A stretch of 64,000 nucleotides of DNA from Streptosporangium saharense (GTDB lineage: Bacteria; Actinomycetota; Actinomycetes; Streptosporangiales; Streptosporangiaceae): the NCBI RefSeq assembly GCF_014203715.1, contig NZ_JACHJP010000001.1, positions 474,432 to 538,431 of the forward strand, read 5' to 3'. Below, one piece after another: positions 16,702 to 24,401 of the stretch. Under the pieces are notes generated by a model. That model saw only the letters and a program-made list of their open reading frames with translations. It was not told the origin of the DNA and ran no database searches. Both the position numbers and the translations under genes were made by a program. How positions within the stretch are numbered: the stretch's first letter is position 1; every line of letters starts with the position of its first letter.

Positions 16702-17833
16702 AAATAAGCAGGGCGCCGTGAATGAGCAGAGCTCTGGAGTCGGCCCCACCCGGCAGCGGCATCTCCGACGTCGTGTACCCGAAGCTCAGCCCCGTCGCCG
16801 GGTCCGCGAAGCCGATGCCGCCGCCCACGCCGTCATGTCCGAAGGCCCGGTGGCTCCCGTACGTGAGGCGTTGGTCCGGCTTCTGGAACAGCGTCGCGAA
16901 CCGGGTCGGCATCCCCAGCACCAGGTCGTCGCCGACGACCTGCAGGCGGGTGACGGCCTCGACGGTCTCCGGGCTCAGCAGACGTGCCCCCGAGACGTCG
17001 CTGATGCAGGAGGCGTAGAGCTTGGCGAGGCCGCGGGCGTTGCCGACGCCGCCCATGGCGGGCGGGCCGGCCCGGTGCAGCGCCGTACTGTTGGCCAGGT
17101 CGACCAGCGGCGGGAACTCGGCGACCTCGGCGTTCATGGCGATTCCGCCGATGGTTCCCCGGGCGAAGGTGGCCTGCATCGCGGCCACGAGCTCCGGGTC
17201 CTCGGGCAGTTCTGGCGGCAGCAGCGGGACCACGCGGCCGTCCTCGGACTCGGGCAGGCCGATGAAGAAGTCCACGTCGCGGGGGAGACGGATCTCCTCG
17301 GTGTAGAACGCGGACAGGGTGCGGCCGTCGGTCCTGCGGACCAGTTCGTCGGTGAGGACACCGATCGTCATGGCGTGGTAGCCGTGTCCGGCGCCCGGCT
17401 GCCAGTAGGGCCGCTGGTCGGCCAGGCGTTCGGCGAGCCGTTCGTGCCCGAGCAGCTCGGCGACGGTGAAACCGCCGTCGACGCCGACGAGTCCCGCCTG
17501 GTGGGACAGCAGTTGCCGTACGGTCACCGCCGCCTTGCCGTGGCGGGCGAACTCCGGCCAGTACTCGCTCACGGGGGCGTCGAGGTCGAGCAGGCCGCGT
17601 TCGACCAGCAGGCCGACGCAGATGCCGGAGACGCCCTTGGTGCACGAGAACGTGGTGACGATCGAGTCCTGACGCATTCTCGCGCCGCCCCACAGGTCGA
17701 CGACCAGCTCGTCGCCGACGTAGGCCGCGACGGAGGCGGAGTATCCGGGGTCCTCGGCGAGGAGGGCCTCGAAGCGTTCCCTGACCGGCTCGTAGCCGGG
17801 CTGGACCACGCCGTTCGAGAGCTGTTCTGCCAC
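16691..17833 (-). CDS. Serine hydrolase, class C beta-lactamase fold (EstB-like esterase)
   Basis: 380 residues. The nucleophile/base motif SxxK is S63-C-T-K66, followed by GLLVERGLLDLDAPVSEYWPEFA. HQAGL and a Tyr-containing YHAMT segment stand where YxN is expected. A C-terminal HDGVGGGIGFADP matches the third motif (HxG variant) of family VIII esterases. No signal peptide, so a cytoplasmic esterase/peptidase rather than a beta-lactamase. It sits between the importer operon and the GntR operon, with a promoter-proximal sequence resembling the importer operator. Its stop codon lies inside a hairpin loop. Confidence 0.9.
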   Translation of the reverse strand: MAEQLSNGVVQPGYEPVRERFEALLAEDPGYSASVAAYVGDELVVDLWGGARMRQDSIVTTFSCTKGVSGICVGLLVERGLLDLDAPVSEYWPEFARHGKAAVTVRQLLSHQAGLVGVDGGFTVAELLGHERLAERLADQRPYWQPGAGHGYHAMTIGVLTDELVRRTDGRTLSAFYTEEIRLPRDVDFFIGLPESEDGRVVPLLPPELPEDPELVAAMQATFARGTIGGIAMNAEVAEFPPLVDLANSTALHRAGPPAMGGVGNARGLAKLYASCISDVSGARLLSPETVEAVTRLQVVGDDLVLGMPTRFATLFQKPDQRLTYGSHRAFGHDGVGGGIGFADPATGLSFGYTTSEMPLPGGADSRALLIHGALLICGA

Positions 17834-17866
17834 GGTCCACCTTCCTGAAATAGAAACCTAGTAACC

Positions 17867-17877
17867 ACTCGGTCGGT
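17867..17877. promoter_or_regulatory. Second TetR-type half-site, esterase promoter
   Basis: ACTCGGTCGGT lies 33-44 bp upstream of the serine hydrolase start, inside GTAACC-N8-GGTAAC-like flanks. It matches the importer-operon element ACTCGCTCGGT in 10 of 11 positions. This suggests co-regulation of importer and hydrolase by the same TetR protein. Confidence 0.45.
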
Positions 17878-17965
17878 AACCTATAAGCGTGTCAACCCCT
17901 CGGCAAGGCTCGGATGTCAACGGTTCGGTCTCGGTTCACCCCTCTTGTCGAGGGTTGTCCACACG

Positions 17966-17975
17966 ATGTATACAT
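17966..17975. promoter_or_regulatory. Palindrome ATGTATACAT upstream of gntR-type gene
   Basis: A perfect 10-bp palindrome of the TGTATACA type bound by many FCD-class GntR regulators. It ends 7 bp before the preferred ATG at 17983 and overlaps another candidate ATG at 17974. Autoregulation is the simplest reading. Confidence 0.5.
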
Positions 17976-17982
17976 GGCGTCC

Positions 17983-18654
17983 ATGAGCAGTCTAGAAGCT
18001 GTGAGCAGGAAAGATTCGGCTCAGGACATCGCATACCGGTGGCTGAAGCAGCACATCGGCGGGCTGCCGAGACGCGGGGGGACCTTCCTCACCGAGGCGG
18101 AGGTGGCCGTGGCGACGGGGACCTCCCGCACCCCGGTAAGGGAGGCTCTCCTCCGCTTAGAAGCGGAAGGATTCCTCCAGATAGTCCCGAGGAAGGGAGT
18201 CTTCGTCCCGCCGATCTCGGATGCCGAGGTCGAGGCGGTGATGCAGGCGCGGGCCCTCGTCGAGGACTGGGCGGTGCGCCGGGCCGCTCCTTCGAGCGAG
18301 GAGTTCCTGGTGGAGCTGGAGAGCCTGGTGGCCGAGCAGGAGGCGGCCGTCGAGGATCCGGTCGCGTTCATCGACGCCGACCGGGCCTTCCACCGCGCGA
18401 TCGTACGGCAGGCGGGAAACCCGGTCCTGGCGGAGTTCTACGAGTCGCTGCGCGACCGACAGGTCCGGATGGGGCTGCGCGCGGTCGCCAAGGTGAAGAA
18501 CCGGGCCGAGACGGTGCTGACCGAGCACCGCGCGATCATCGCCTGCCTGCGCCGTGCCGTACCCGAAGAAGCCGGTCAGGCGCTCGCCACGCACCTGTCC
18601 AGCACGCTCGCGGTGCTCAGGCTGCCTGACACGGGCGGCTGGGCCCGGCGATGA
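17983..18654 (+). CDS. GntR-family regulator, FCD subclass
   Basis: 223 residues from ATG 17983; starts at 17974 or 17914 are also possible. The winged HTH is AYRWLKQHIGGLPRRGGTFLTEAEVAVATGTSRTPVREALLRLEAEGFLQIVPRKGVFV. The C-terminal all-helical FCD domain has the metal/ligand Asp-His pattern DADRAFHRAIVRQAGN and TEHRAIIACLR. It is the first gene of a rightward run (nitrilase, DUF2848, monooxygenase, cupin, flavin reductase), so it most likely senses the pathway substrate and represses this operon and itself. Confidence 0.92.
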   Translation: MSSLEAVSRKDSAQDIAYRWLKQHIGGLPRRGGTFLTEAEVAVATGTSRTPVREALLRLEAEGFLQIVPRKGVFVPPISDAEVEAVMQARALVEDWAVRRAAPSSEEFLVELESLVAEQEAAVEDPVAFIDADRAFHRAIVRQAGNPVLAEFYESLRDRQVRMGLRAVAKVKNRAETVLTEHRAIIACLRRAVPEEAGQALATHLSSTLAVLRLPDTGGWARR

Positions 18655-18660
18655 GAACTC

Positions 18661-18718
18661 CAGCCGCAAAAGCCGCAAATGCCACAGCCGCAAAGGCCGC
18701 AGAAGCCACAAATGCCGC
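18661..18718 (+). repeat. Short GCCGCAAA-type tandem repeats
   Basis: A block of about seven degenerate copies of a 9-bp unit (GCCGCAAAA, GCCGCAAAT, GCCACA, GCCGCAAAG...) fills the spacer between the GntR and nitrilase genes. It ends just before the GAGGAAGG ribosome-binding site. It differs in base composition from its surroundings and codes for nothing recognisable. Confidence 0.7.
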
Positions 18719-18742
18719 GAGACCCGCGAGGAAGGGACGCCC

Positions 18743-19549
18743 ATGAGAGTAGCCCTGCTGCAGGTCGCCAGTCCTCCCGACGAGACACCGGAGGATCGCA
18801 GGGCCAGGGTCGGCCGGATGGTCGCCGGGGCACGTGGCGCCGACCTGGTCGTGCTGCCCGAGCTGTGGGCCGCGGGCTACTTCGCCTTCGACGCCTACGC
18901 CGAACGGGCCGAAACGCTGGACGGGCCGACGGTCGCGGCGGGCCGCGAGTGGGCCGCCGAACTGGGCGCCCACGTGCACCTTGGCAGCGTCGTCGAACGC
19001 GACGACCGGGGAAGGCTGTTCAACACCGCCGTGCTGCTCGCCCCTGACGGGACGATCGCCCACACCTACCGCAAGATCCACGTCTTCGGCTATGCCTCGC
19101 GGGAGGCGGAGCTGCTGACCCCCGGCGACCGGCTCGACGTCGCGCCGACTCCCTGGGGCGGTCTCGGCGCCACGACCTGCTACGACCTGCGCTTTCCCGA
19201 GCTGTGGCGGGGCCTGGTCGACCGGGGCGCGGGCATCGTGGTCGTCCCTGCGGCCTGGCCCGCCGCCCGCCGTGAGCACTGGCGCCTGTTCACCTCCTGC
19301 CGGGCGGTCGAGGAGCAGGTCGTCGTGATCGCCTGCAACGCCGTCGGCACCCAGGACGGCAGCGTCGAACTGGGCGGCACGAGCCGGATCGTCGATCCGT
19401 GGGGCGTCGTGCTCGCCGAGGCGGGCCAGCAGGAGGGGGTCACCTTCTGCGAGGTCGATCCCGGCGTCGTCGAACGGACCCGCGCCGAGTTCCCCGTCCT
19501 CGCCGACCGCCGCTGGCCCTCTACACCGGAAGGACAGGAAACAACGTGA
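18743..19549 (+). CDS. Nitrilase-superfamily amidohydrolase
   Basis: 268 residues; ATG 18743 follows GAGGAAGGGA. The Glu-Lys-Cys triad is intact: E40 in VVLPELW, K111 in TYRKIHVFGY and C146 in TTCYDLRFPE. The YDLRFPE context and length fit the Nit2/carbamoylase/amidase branch (C-N hydrolase), so the substrate is probably an amide or carbamoyl compound rather than a nitrile. Its stop overlaps the DUF2848 start (GTGA). In this operon it probably cleaves an amide generated during ring or side-chain breakdown. Confidence 0.92.
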   Translation: MRVALLQVASPPDETPEDRRARVGRMVAGARGADLVVLPELWAAGYFAFDAYAERAETLDGPTVAAGREWAAELGAHVHLGSVVERDDRGRLFNTAVLLAPDGTIAHTYRKIHVFGYASREAELLTPGDRLDVAPTPWGGLGATTCYDLRFPELWRGLVDRGAGIVVVPAAWPAARREHWRLFTSCRAVEEQVVVIACNAVGTQDGSVELGGTSRIVDPWGVVLAEAGQQEGVTFCEVDPGVVERTRAEFPVLADRRWPSTPEGQETT

Positions 19550-20208
19550 TCCTCAACGTCGCCGCGAGCAACGAACAGCTCGTGGTCGCACCCGAACGGC
19601 TGGTCGTGGCCGGATACACCGGCAGGGACGAGGCCGCCGTGGCCGCGCACATCGCCGAGCTCGAAGCCATCGGGGTGCCGCCACCCCCCAACGTCCCGGC
19701 GTTCTACGAGCTGGACCCGGCGCTGCTGACCACGGACGCTGTGATCGAGGTCGGCGGCCCCGCGACCTCTGGGGAGGTCGAACCGGTGCTGGTTCGCCAC
19801 CGGGGCCGATACTTCCTCGGCGTCGGCTCCGACCACACCGACCGCGACCTCGAACGCACCGACATCACGGCCTCGAAGGCGGCCTGCCCCAAGCCGGTCG
19901 GCGCGACCGTCGTCGAGATCGGCGCGGGCATGGCGACCCTGGACTGGGACCGGCTGACGGCCGTCTCCTCCGTCGACGGCCGGACCTACCAGCGGGGTTC
20001 CGTCGCGACGCTGCGGCACCCGGCCGACCTGCTGGAACGGATGACCGCCGCGCTCGGCGAGATCACCGGTGACCTGGTGCTCTTCTGCGGCACCATGCCG
20101 CTGCTCGGCGGCGAGTTCGTCCACGGCGACCACTGGCGGATCCACCTGGAACTACCGGCCGGGACGGTCCTGACCCACACCTACGAAACGAAGAGGAGAA
20201 GCCTGTGA
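19546..20208 (+). CDS. DUF2848 family protein
   Basis: 220 residues from a GTG that overlaps the nitrilase stop. Conserved-looking blocks include RLVVAGYTGRDEAAVAAHIAEL, GVPPPPNVPAFYELDP, GSDHTDRDLE, KAACPKPVG and a C-terminal GGEFVHGDHWRIHLELP. The family is uncharacterised. The C-terminal GD-containing strand pattern is reminiscent of fumarylacetoacetate-hydrolase folds, which would fit a C-C or C-N bond hydrolase, but this is only resemblance. Overlaps on both sides show tight co-translation with the nitrilase and monooxygenase. Confidence 0.8.
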   Translation: MILNVAASNEQLVVAPERLVVAGYTGRDEAAVAAHIAELEAIGVPPPPNVPAFYELDPALLTTDAVIEVGGPATSGEVEPVLVRHRGRYFLGVGSDHTDRDLERTDITASKAACPKPVGATVVEIGAGMATLDWDRLTAVSSVDGRTYQRGSVATLRHPADLLERMTAALGEITGDLVLFCGTMPLLGGEFVHGDHWRIHLELPAGTVLTHTYETKRRSL

Positions 20209-21656
20209 TGCGCAGTGGAGCCGACTACCTGGCCTCGCTGAAGGACGCGCGCCGCGTCTACGTGGACGGCGCCGCGGTCGAGGACGTCGCCAGCCACCCG
20301 GCGTTCGCCCCCATCGCCCGCACCGTCGCGGAGCTGTTCGACCTGGCCGCGGACCCGGCGTCCGGCATGACCGTCACCGACCCGGAGACCGGCGCGACCG
20401 TCAACCGGGTGTTCACCGTCCCACGCAGCAGGGAGGACCTGACGGCCTTCCGGCAGGCGGCGACCCGCTGGGCGCGGCACACCCACGGCTGGGTGGGCCG
20501 CAGCCCCGACCACGTCGGCGCGTTCCTCGCCGCCTTCGCCGCCCACCCCGAAGCCTTCTCGACGAGTCCGGAACGCGACCTCGCCGCGAACGTCACGGCG
20601 TTCCAGCGCCGGGTCGCCGAGGAGGACCTGTACGTCTCCTACGCCATCATCCCGCCGCAGGTCTCGCGGGCGGCCACCGCGCACGCCTGGGACGGCGAGC
20701 TGATCCAGGCCGGGGTCGCCGAGGAGCGGCCCGACGGGATCGTGGTCAGGGGCGCGCAGATGCTCGCCACCGGGGGCGCGGTCGCCGACGAGATCCTCGT
20801 GTCCTGCATCAAGCCGCTCGGCCCGGAGGACACGGACTTCGCGATCAGCTTCGCCGTACCCGTCGGAGCCGAGGGGTTGAAGCTCTACTGCCGCAGGCCG
20901 TACGCGCCCGCCGCGACGAGCGAGTACGACTACCCGCTGACCAGCAGGTTCGACGAGACCGACGCGCTGCTGGTGTTCGACGACGTGTTCGTCCCCTGGG
21001 AGCGGGTGTTCGTCTACCGCGACGTGGCCGGGCTGCGCAGGCAGTTCTTCGACACCGGCGCGCACGTGCTGGGCAACTGGCAGGCGCAGATCAGGTTCTC
21101 GGTGAAGCTGCGCTTCCTGGCCGGTCTGGCCCGCAAGGTCGCGGCGGTCAACGGGGTGGACAGGTTCCCCGGCGTCGTCGAGAAGCTCGGCGAGCTGGCG
21201 AGCCTGGTCTCGCTGGTCGAGTCGGCTGTCCTGGCCGCCGAGTACACCGCGGCCCCCGACGAGCAGGGGCTGTGGCGTCCCGGCGCCCGCGCGCTGTACG
21301 GCGCCATGGGCCTGCAGACCGAGCTGTATCCCCGGGTGCTCGCGATCCTGCGCGACCTGGTCGGCGGCGGCGTGCTCCAGGTGCCGTCGAGCGCGGCCGA
21401 CATGACCAGCGAGGAGACGAGGCCCGACATCGACCGCTACGTCCACAGCCCCGGCGTCTCCGCCGAGGAGCGGGTCAAGCTGTTCAAGCTCGTCTGGGAC
21501 GCGGTGGGCAGCGAGTTCGCCGGACGCCACCACCAGTACGAGATGTTCTACGCGGGCGCCCCCTTCGTGGTGAAGGGCTACGCCTTCCGTAACTACGGCT
21601 TCGAGGAACCGCTCGCCGAGGTGGAGACGTTCCTCGCCGGTTACTCCCTCACCTGA
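20205..21656 (+). CDS. HpaB-type FADH2-dependent monooxygenase (4-hydroxyphenylacetate 3-hydroxylase family)
   Basis: 483 residues, typical for HpaB. Family blocks: RSGADYLASLKDARRVYVDGAAVEDV at the N-terminus, RWARHTHGWVGRSPDHVGAF, the flavin-site region ISFAVPVGAEGLKLYCRRPY, FDDVFVPWERVFVYRD, and the C-terminal VGSEFAGRHHQYEMFYAGAP. These enzymes hydroxylate aromatic or heteroaromatic rings with FADH2 supplied by a separate reductase, which is encoded two genes downstream. GTG 20205 overlaps the DUF2848 stop; ATG 20208 is equally possible after GAGGAG. Confidence 0.93.
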   Translation: MMRSGADYLASLKDARRVYVDGAAVEDVASHPAFAPIARTVAELFDLAADPASGMTVTDPETGATVNRVFTVPRSREDLTAFRQAATRWARHTHGWVGRSPDHVGAFLAAFAAHPEAFSTSPERDLAANVTAFQRRVAEEDLYVSYAIIPPQVSRAATAHAWDGELIQAGVAEERPDGIVVRGAQMLATGGAVADEILVSCIKPLGPEDTDFAISFAVPVGAEGLKLYCRRPYAPAATSEYDYPLTSRFDETDALLVFDDVFVPWERVFVYRDVAGLRRQFFDTGAHVLGNWQAQIRFSVKLRFLAGLARKVAAVNGVDRFPGVVEKLGELASLVSLVESAVLAAEYTAAPDEQGLWRPGARALYGAMGLQTELYPRVLAILRDLVGGGVLQVPSSAADMTSEETRPDIDRYVHSPGVSAEERVKLFKLVWDAVGSEFAGRHHQYEMFYAGAPFVVKGYAFRNYGFEEPLAEVETFLAGYSLT

Positions 21657-21678
21657 GACGAGACCTGAGAGGTACGGC

Positions 21679-22023
21679 ATGAGCAAACCGGAACGCGAGT
21701 TCTTCCCCGTCACCGACGTCGGTTTCACCGTCTGCGCCGGGGACGACCCCGCCATCACCGAGCGCGTCCTCGCCCGCGATCCCGTAACCGGGGTCGCCAC
21801 CCGCGTCCTGCGCTACGCCCCCGGCGCCGACTCGACCCCGATGGGCGTGCAGCGGCACGACTTCTGGGAGGAGGTGTACATCCTCGAAGGGTCCTTCACC
21901 GACCTGACACTCGGCGAGACCTTCACCGCGGGCATGTACGCCTGCCGCCCACCCGGCATGCCGCACGGCCCGTGGCGCACGAACGAGGGCGTGCTCACCT
22001 TCGAAGTCCGCTACCCGGCATGA
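21679..22023 (+). CDS. Small cupin-domain protein
   Basis: 114 residues, a single cupin barrel. Motif 1 is degenerate (GVQRHDFWEEVYILEGSFTDL with His and two Glu); motif 2 is PPGMPHGPW with the metal-ligand His. It belongs with ChrR-like or ring-cleavage-accessory cupins. It may bind a metal and act as a lyase, isomerase or small dioxygenase on the hydroxylated product. ATGA overlap with the flavin reductase downstream. Confidence 0.85.
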   Translation: MSKPEREFFPVTDVGFTVCAGDDPAITERVLARDPVTGVATRVLRYAPGADSTPMGVQRHDFWEEVYILEGSFTDLTLGETFTAGMYACRPPGMPHGPWRTNEGVLTFEVRYPA

Positions 22024-22547
22024 CCACGGCCATGACACCCACCCCCGTGGTCGATCCCCTGACGATGCGGCGCACCATGGGCCGCTTCGCCACCGGCGTC
22101 GCCGTCGTCACCACCGTCGCCGACGGCGTCCCGCACGGCATGACCGTCAACTCCCTGACCTCGGTCTCGCTGGAGCCACCGCTGCTGCTGGTCTGCCTGA
22201 CCACCGGCGCCCGCAGCACCGACGCGGTCACCAGGGCGGGCCGCTTCGCGATCAGCATCCTGTCCGTACGGCAGGAGCAGCTCGCGCTGCGCTTCGCCCG
22301 CAGGGGGGAGGACCACTTCGCGGGCCTCGACGTCACCTACGGCAGGCACGCGGTCCCGGTCATCCCGGACGCCTTCGCCCACCTGGAATGCGAGGTCGAA
22401 CGGCACTTCGTCGCCGGGGACCACGTGGTGGTCATCGGGCACGTGCTCACCGTCTGCGAGCGGGACGGCGAACCGCTCGGCTTCATGGGCGGCAGGTTCA
22501 GCGACATCGTGGACCGGGGGCACGACCCCGTCTCCTGGTTCTTCTGA
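22020..22547 (+). CDS. Flavin reductase (HpaC/ActVB-like, FMN-binding split barrel)
   Basis: 175 residues. The family motifs are RRTMGRFATGVAVVTTVADGVPHGMTVNSLTSVSLEPPLLLVCL, then GRFAISILS and DHVVVIGHVL. It reduces FAD or FMN with NAD(P)H and passes it to the HpaB-type oxygenase in the same operon. Together they make a two-component monooxygenase. Last gene of the GntR operon; a 109-bp gap separates it from MarR. Confidence 0.94.
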   Translation: MTTAMTPTPVVDPLTMRRTMGRFATGVAVVTTVADGVPHGMTVNSLTSVSLEPPLLLVCLTTGARSTDAVTRAGRFAISILSVRQEQLALRFARRGEDHFAGLDVTYGRHAVPVIPDAFAHLECEVERHFVAGDHVVVIGHVLTVCERDGEPLGFMGGRFSDIVDRGHDPVSWFF

Positions 22548-22656
22548 CCCCCGTCCCGACGCGGTCCGCGGGTGCCCGACGACGCGCACCCCGCGGTCGC
22601 GTGGGTACGGCGGGCCGCCGATACCCTTGCGGCGGGAAGATCAGCCGGGAGGTGCG

Positions 22657-23157
22657 ATGGGTGACGCGGTTGACGCGTTGCTGGCCCAGTGGGCACGGGA
22701 ACGGCCCGGCCTCGACGTGTGGCCGATGGGGATCGTCGGCCGGATCTCGCGCCTGTCCCGCCTGTTCGACCGCGAGCTGAAGGAGTTCTTCGCCGGACAC
22801 GGCCTTGAGCACTGGGAGTTCGACGTGCTGGCGACCCTGCGCAGGGCGGGCCCGCCGTACGAGCTGACGGCGGTCGCGCTGCTGCGGGCGGCGATGGTCA
22901 CCTCGGGGGCGATCACCAACCGGATCGACAGGCTTGAGGCCAGGGGTCTGGTCGAGCGGGTCAGGGACGCCAAGGACCGCCGCCTGGTTCCGGTACGGCT
23001 CACGCCGAGGGGCTGGGAGATCGTCGAGGAACTGGTCGCGCTGCACGTGGCCAACGAGGCCAGGCTGCTGGCCGTACTGGACGTGGAGGATCGTGACCGG
23101 CTCGCCGGGACGCTGCGCGCGCTGCTCGAATCCCTGGGGGACACCTCCCTGGAGTGA
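22657..23157 (+). CDS. MarR-family regulator
   Basis: 166 residues; ATG 22657 has GGGAGG upstream. The winged HTH is visible as FAGHGLEHWEFDVLATLRRAGPPYELT, LLRAAMVTSGAITNRIDRLEARGLVERV and the wing RDAKDRRLVPVRLT. It has helical dimerisation ends. It follows the monooxygenase operon on the same strand and may respond to the phenolic pathway intermediates, as many MarR proteins do, but nothing shows its target directly. Confidence 0.92.
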   Translation: MGDAVDALLAQWARERPGLDVWPMGIVGRISRLSRLFDRELKEFFAGHGLEHWEFDVLATLRRAGPPYELTAVALLRAAMVTSGAITNRIDRLEARGLVERVRDAKDRRLVPVRLTPRGWEIVEELVALHVANEARLLAVLDVEDRDRLAGTLRALLESLGDTSLE

Positions 23158-23165
23158 GCGGCTCT

Positions 23166-23357
23166 TCAGTAGGTCGCGGTGCCGAAGTCCTGGAAGATGA
23201 GCCACTCGGTCGAGCCGCCGTAGCCGTAACCGGTGATGGTGCCGATCGCGCGGGTCGCGCTCGATCCGTTCTCCAGGTTGAAGACGGGGCCGCCTCTGGG
23301 GCCGGTAGTTGAAAGCACAGGAACCCCGTTTGTTGACAGTCCGAAATGGACGCCCAA
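23166..23357 (-). pseudogene. Remnant of a secreted S1 (streptogrisin-like) protease C-terminus
   Basis: A 63-codon frame whose last ~44 codons read GGPVFNLENG, TRAIGTITGYGYGG and EWLIFQDFGTATY. This is the end of an actinobacterial chymotrypsin-fold protease just after its catalytic GDSGGP. Here the Ser motif is replaced by TGPRGGP, and nothing protease-like lies upstream on this strand, so the catalytic part is lost. Homologous portion about 23166-23297. Recognition is from memory of the family, hence moderate confidence. Confidence 0.5.
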
Positions 23358-23496
23358 GATCTACGAGCGTTCCGCTGCTCGGAAAACAAGATCATGTGGC
23401 CGGGGGATGAACGCGAACAGAACAGCCACCGGCGTCACATCGGCGCCGTCCCACGGGTCATCGGTATGACGGAGGGCGAGGGAGGGGTTGGGATCC

Positions 23497-24351
23497 ATGG
23501 ACGAACACGAGTTCCTGGCGGGCCGGTTCGAGGAGCACCGCGCCCATCTGCGCTCGGTGGCCTATCGGATGCTCGGCTCCTCGAACGAGGCGGAGGACGC
23601 GGTCCAGGAGGCGTGGCTGCGGCTCAGCCGGTCCGGCGCCGACGACGTGGAGAACCTCGGCGGCTGGCTGACCACGGTCGTCGCGCGGGTGTGCCTGAAC
23701 ATGCTGCGCTCGCGTGCCACCCGACGCGAGGAGCCCCTGCGGCAGGACGAGGACCAACCGGACGGACAGGACCCGGAAAGCGAGGCGATCGTCGCCGACT
23801 CGGTCGGCCTGGCCCTGCTGGTCGTACTGGAGACGCTCACCCCGGCCGAACGGCTGGCGTTCGTGCTGCACGACATGTTCGCCGTGCCGTTCGAGGAGAT
23901 CGCGCCGATCGTCGAGCGCTCCCCGGCCGCGACGCGGCAGCTCGCGAGCCGCGCCAGGCGCCGGGTGCGGGGAGCGGCCCCGGCCTCGGAGGCGGACCTG
24001 GCCAGGCGGCGGGAGATCGTCGCCGCCTTCCTCACCGCCTCGCGGGAGGGCGACTTCGCGGCGCTGCTCGCCGTACTCGACCCGGACGTCGTGCTCAGAA
24101 GCGACAGGGCGGAGGCGCTCGCGGGCTCGCCGGGGCCGCTCAGGGGCGCCTCCGTGGTCGCGGAGACCTTCCTGGGCCGGGCCAGGGGAGCGCGGCCCGC
24201 GCTCGTGGACGGGGTGGTCGGGGCCGCGTGGGCGCCGGACGGGGAACCGCGCGTGGCCCTCGGCTTCACGGTCAGTGGTGGCCGGATCACGTCGATCGAC
24301 GTGGTCACCGACCCCGAGCACTTGCGCGAACTGGACGTGACGTTCCTCTGA
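23497..24351 (+). CDS. ECF sigma factor with C-terminal SnoaL-like domain (SigJ/ECF41-like)
   Basis: 284 residues from ATG 23497, nine bases after GGAGGGG. Region 2 is FEEHRAHLRSVAYRMLGSSNEAEDAVQEAWLRL with NLGGWLTTVVARVCLNMLRSR. Region 4 is LTPAERLAFVLHDMFAVPFEEIAPIVERSPAATRQLASRARRRV. Residues ~175-284 form an NTF2/SnoaL-like domain, the mark of ECF41, where the extension takes the place of a separate anti-sigma factor. No carboxymuconolactone decarboxylase partner lies beside it, unlike classical ECF41 loci. Confidence 0.93.
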   Translation: MDEHEFLAGRFEEHRAHLRSVAYRMLGSSNEAEDAVQEAWLRLSRSGADDVENLGGWLTTVVARVCLNMLRSRATRREEPLRQDEDQPDGQDPESEAIVADSVGLALLVVLETLTPAERLAFVLHDMFAVPFEEIAPIVERSPAATRQLASRARRRVRGAAPASEADLARRREIVAAFLTASREGDFAALLAVLDPDVVLRSDRAEALAGSPGPLRGASVVAETFLGRARGARPALVDGVVGAAWAPDGEPRVALGFTVSGGRITSIDVVTDPEHLRELDVTFL

Positions 24352-24353
24352 CG

Positions 24354-24393
24354 CACGCGACCCCCGGAAGGAGATCCTCCCGGGGGTCGCGTG
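24354..24393. terminator. Bidirectional terminator hairpin
   Basis: CACGCGACCCCCGG (24354-24367) pairs perfectly with CCGGGGGTCGCGTG (24380-24393) around a 12-nt loop. It lies between the convergent sigma factor and M28 peptidase genes and can serve both. Confidence 0.85.
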
Positions 24394-24401
24394 GTCGTTC
24401 G

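Noticed and set aside
16390..16749. 119-codon leftward frame in the intergenic region
   Set aside because: Covers the hairpin duplication and end of the serine hydrolase gene; Arg/Ala-rich with no recognisable fold or ribosome site.
24354..24393. Inverted repeat as mobile-element end
   Set aside because: Position between two convergent stops and simple stem-loop form fit a bidirectional terminator; no target duplication.
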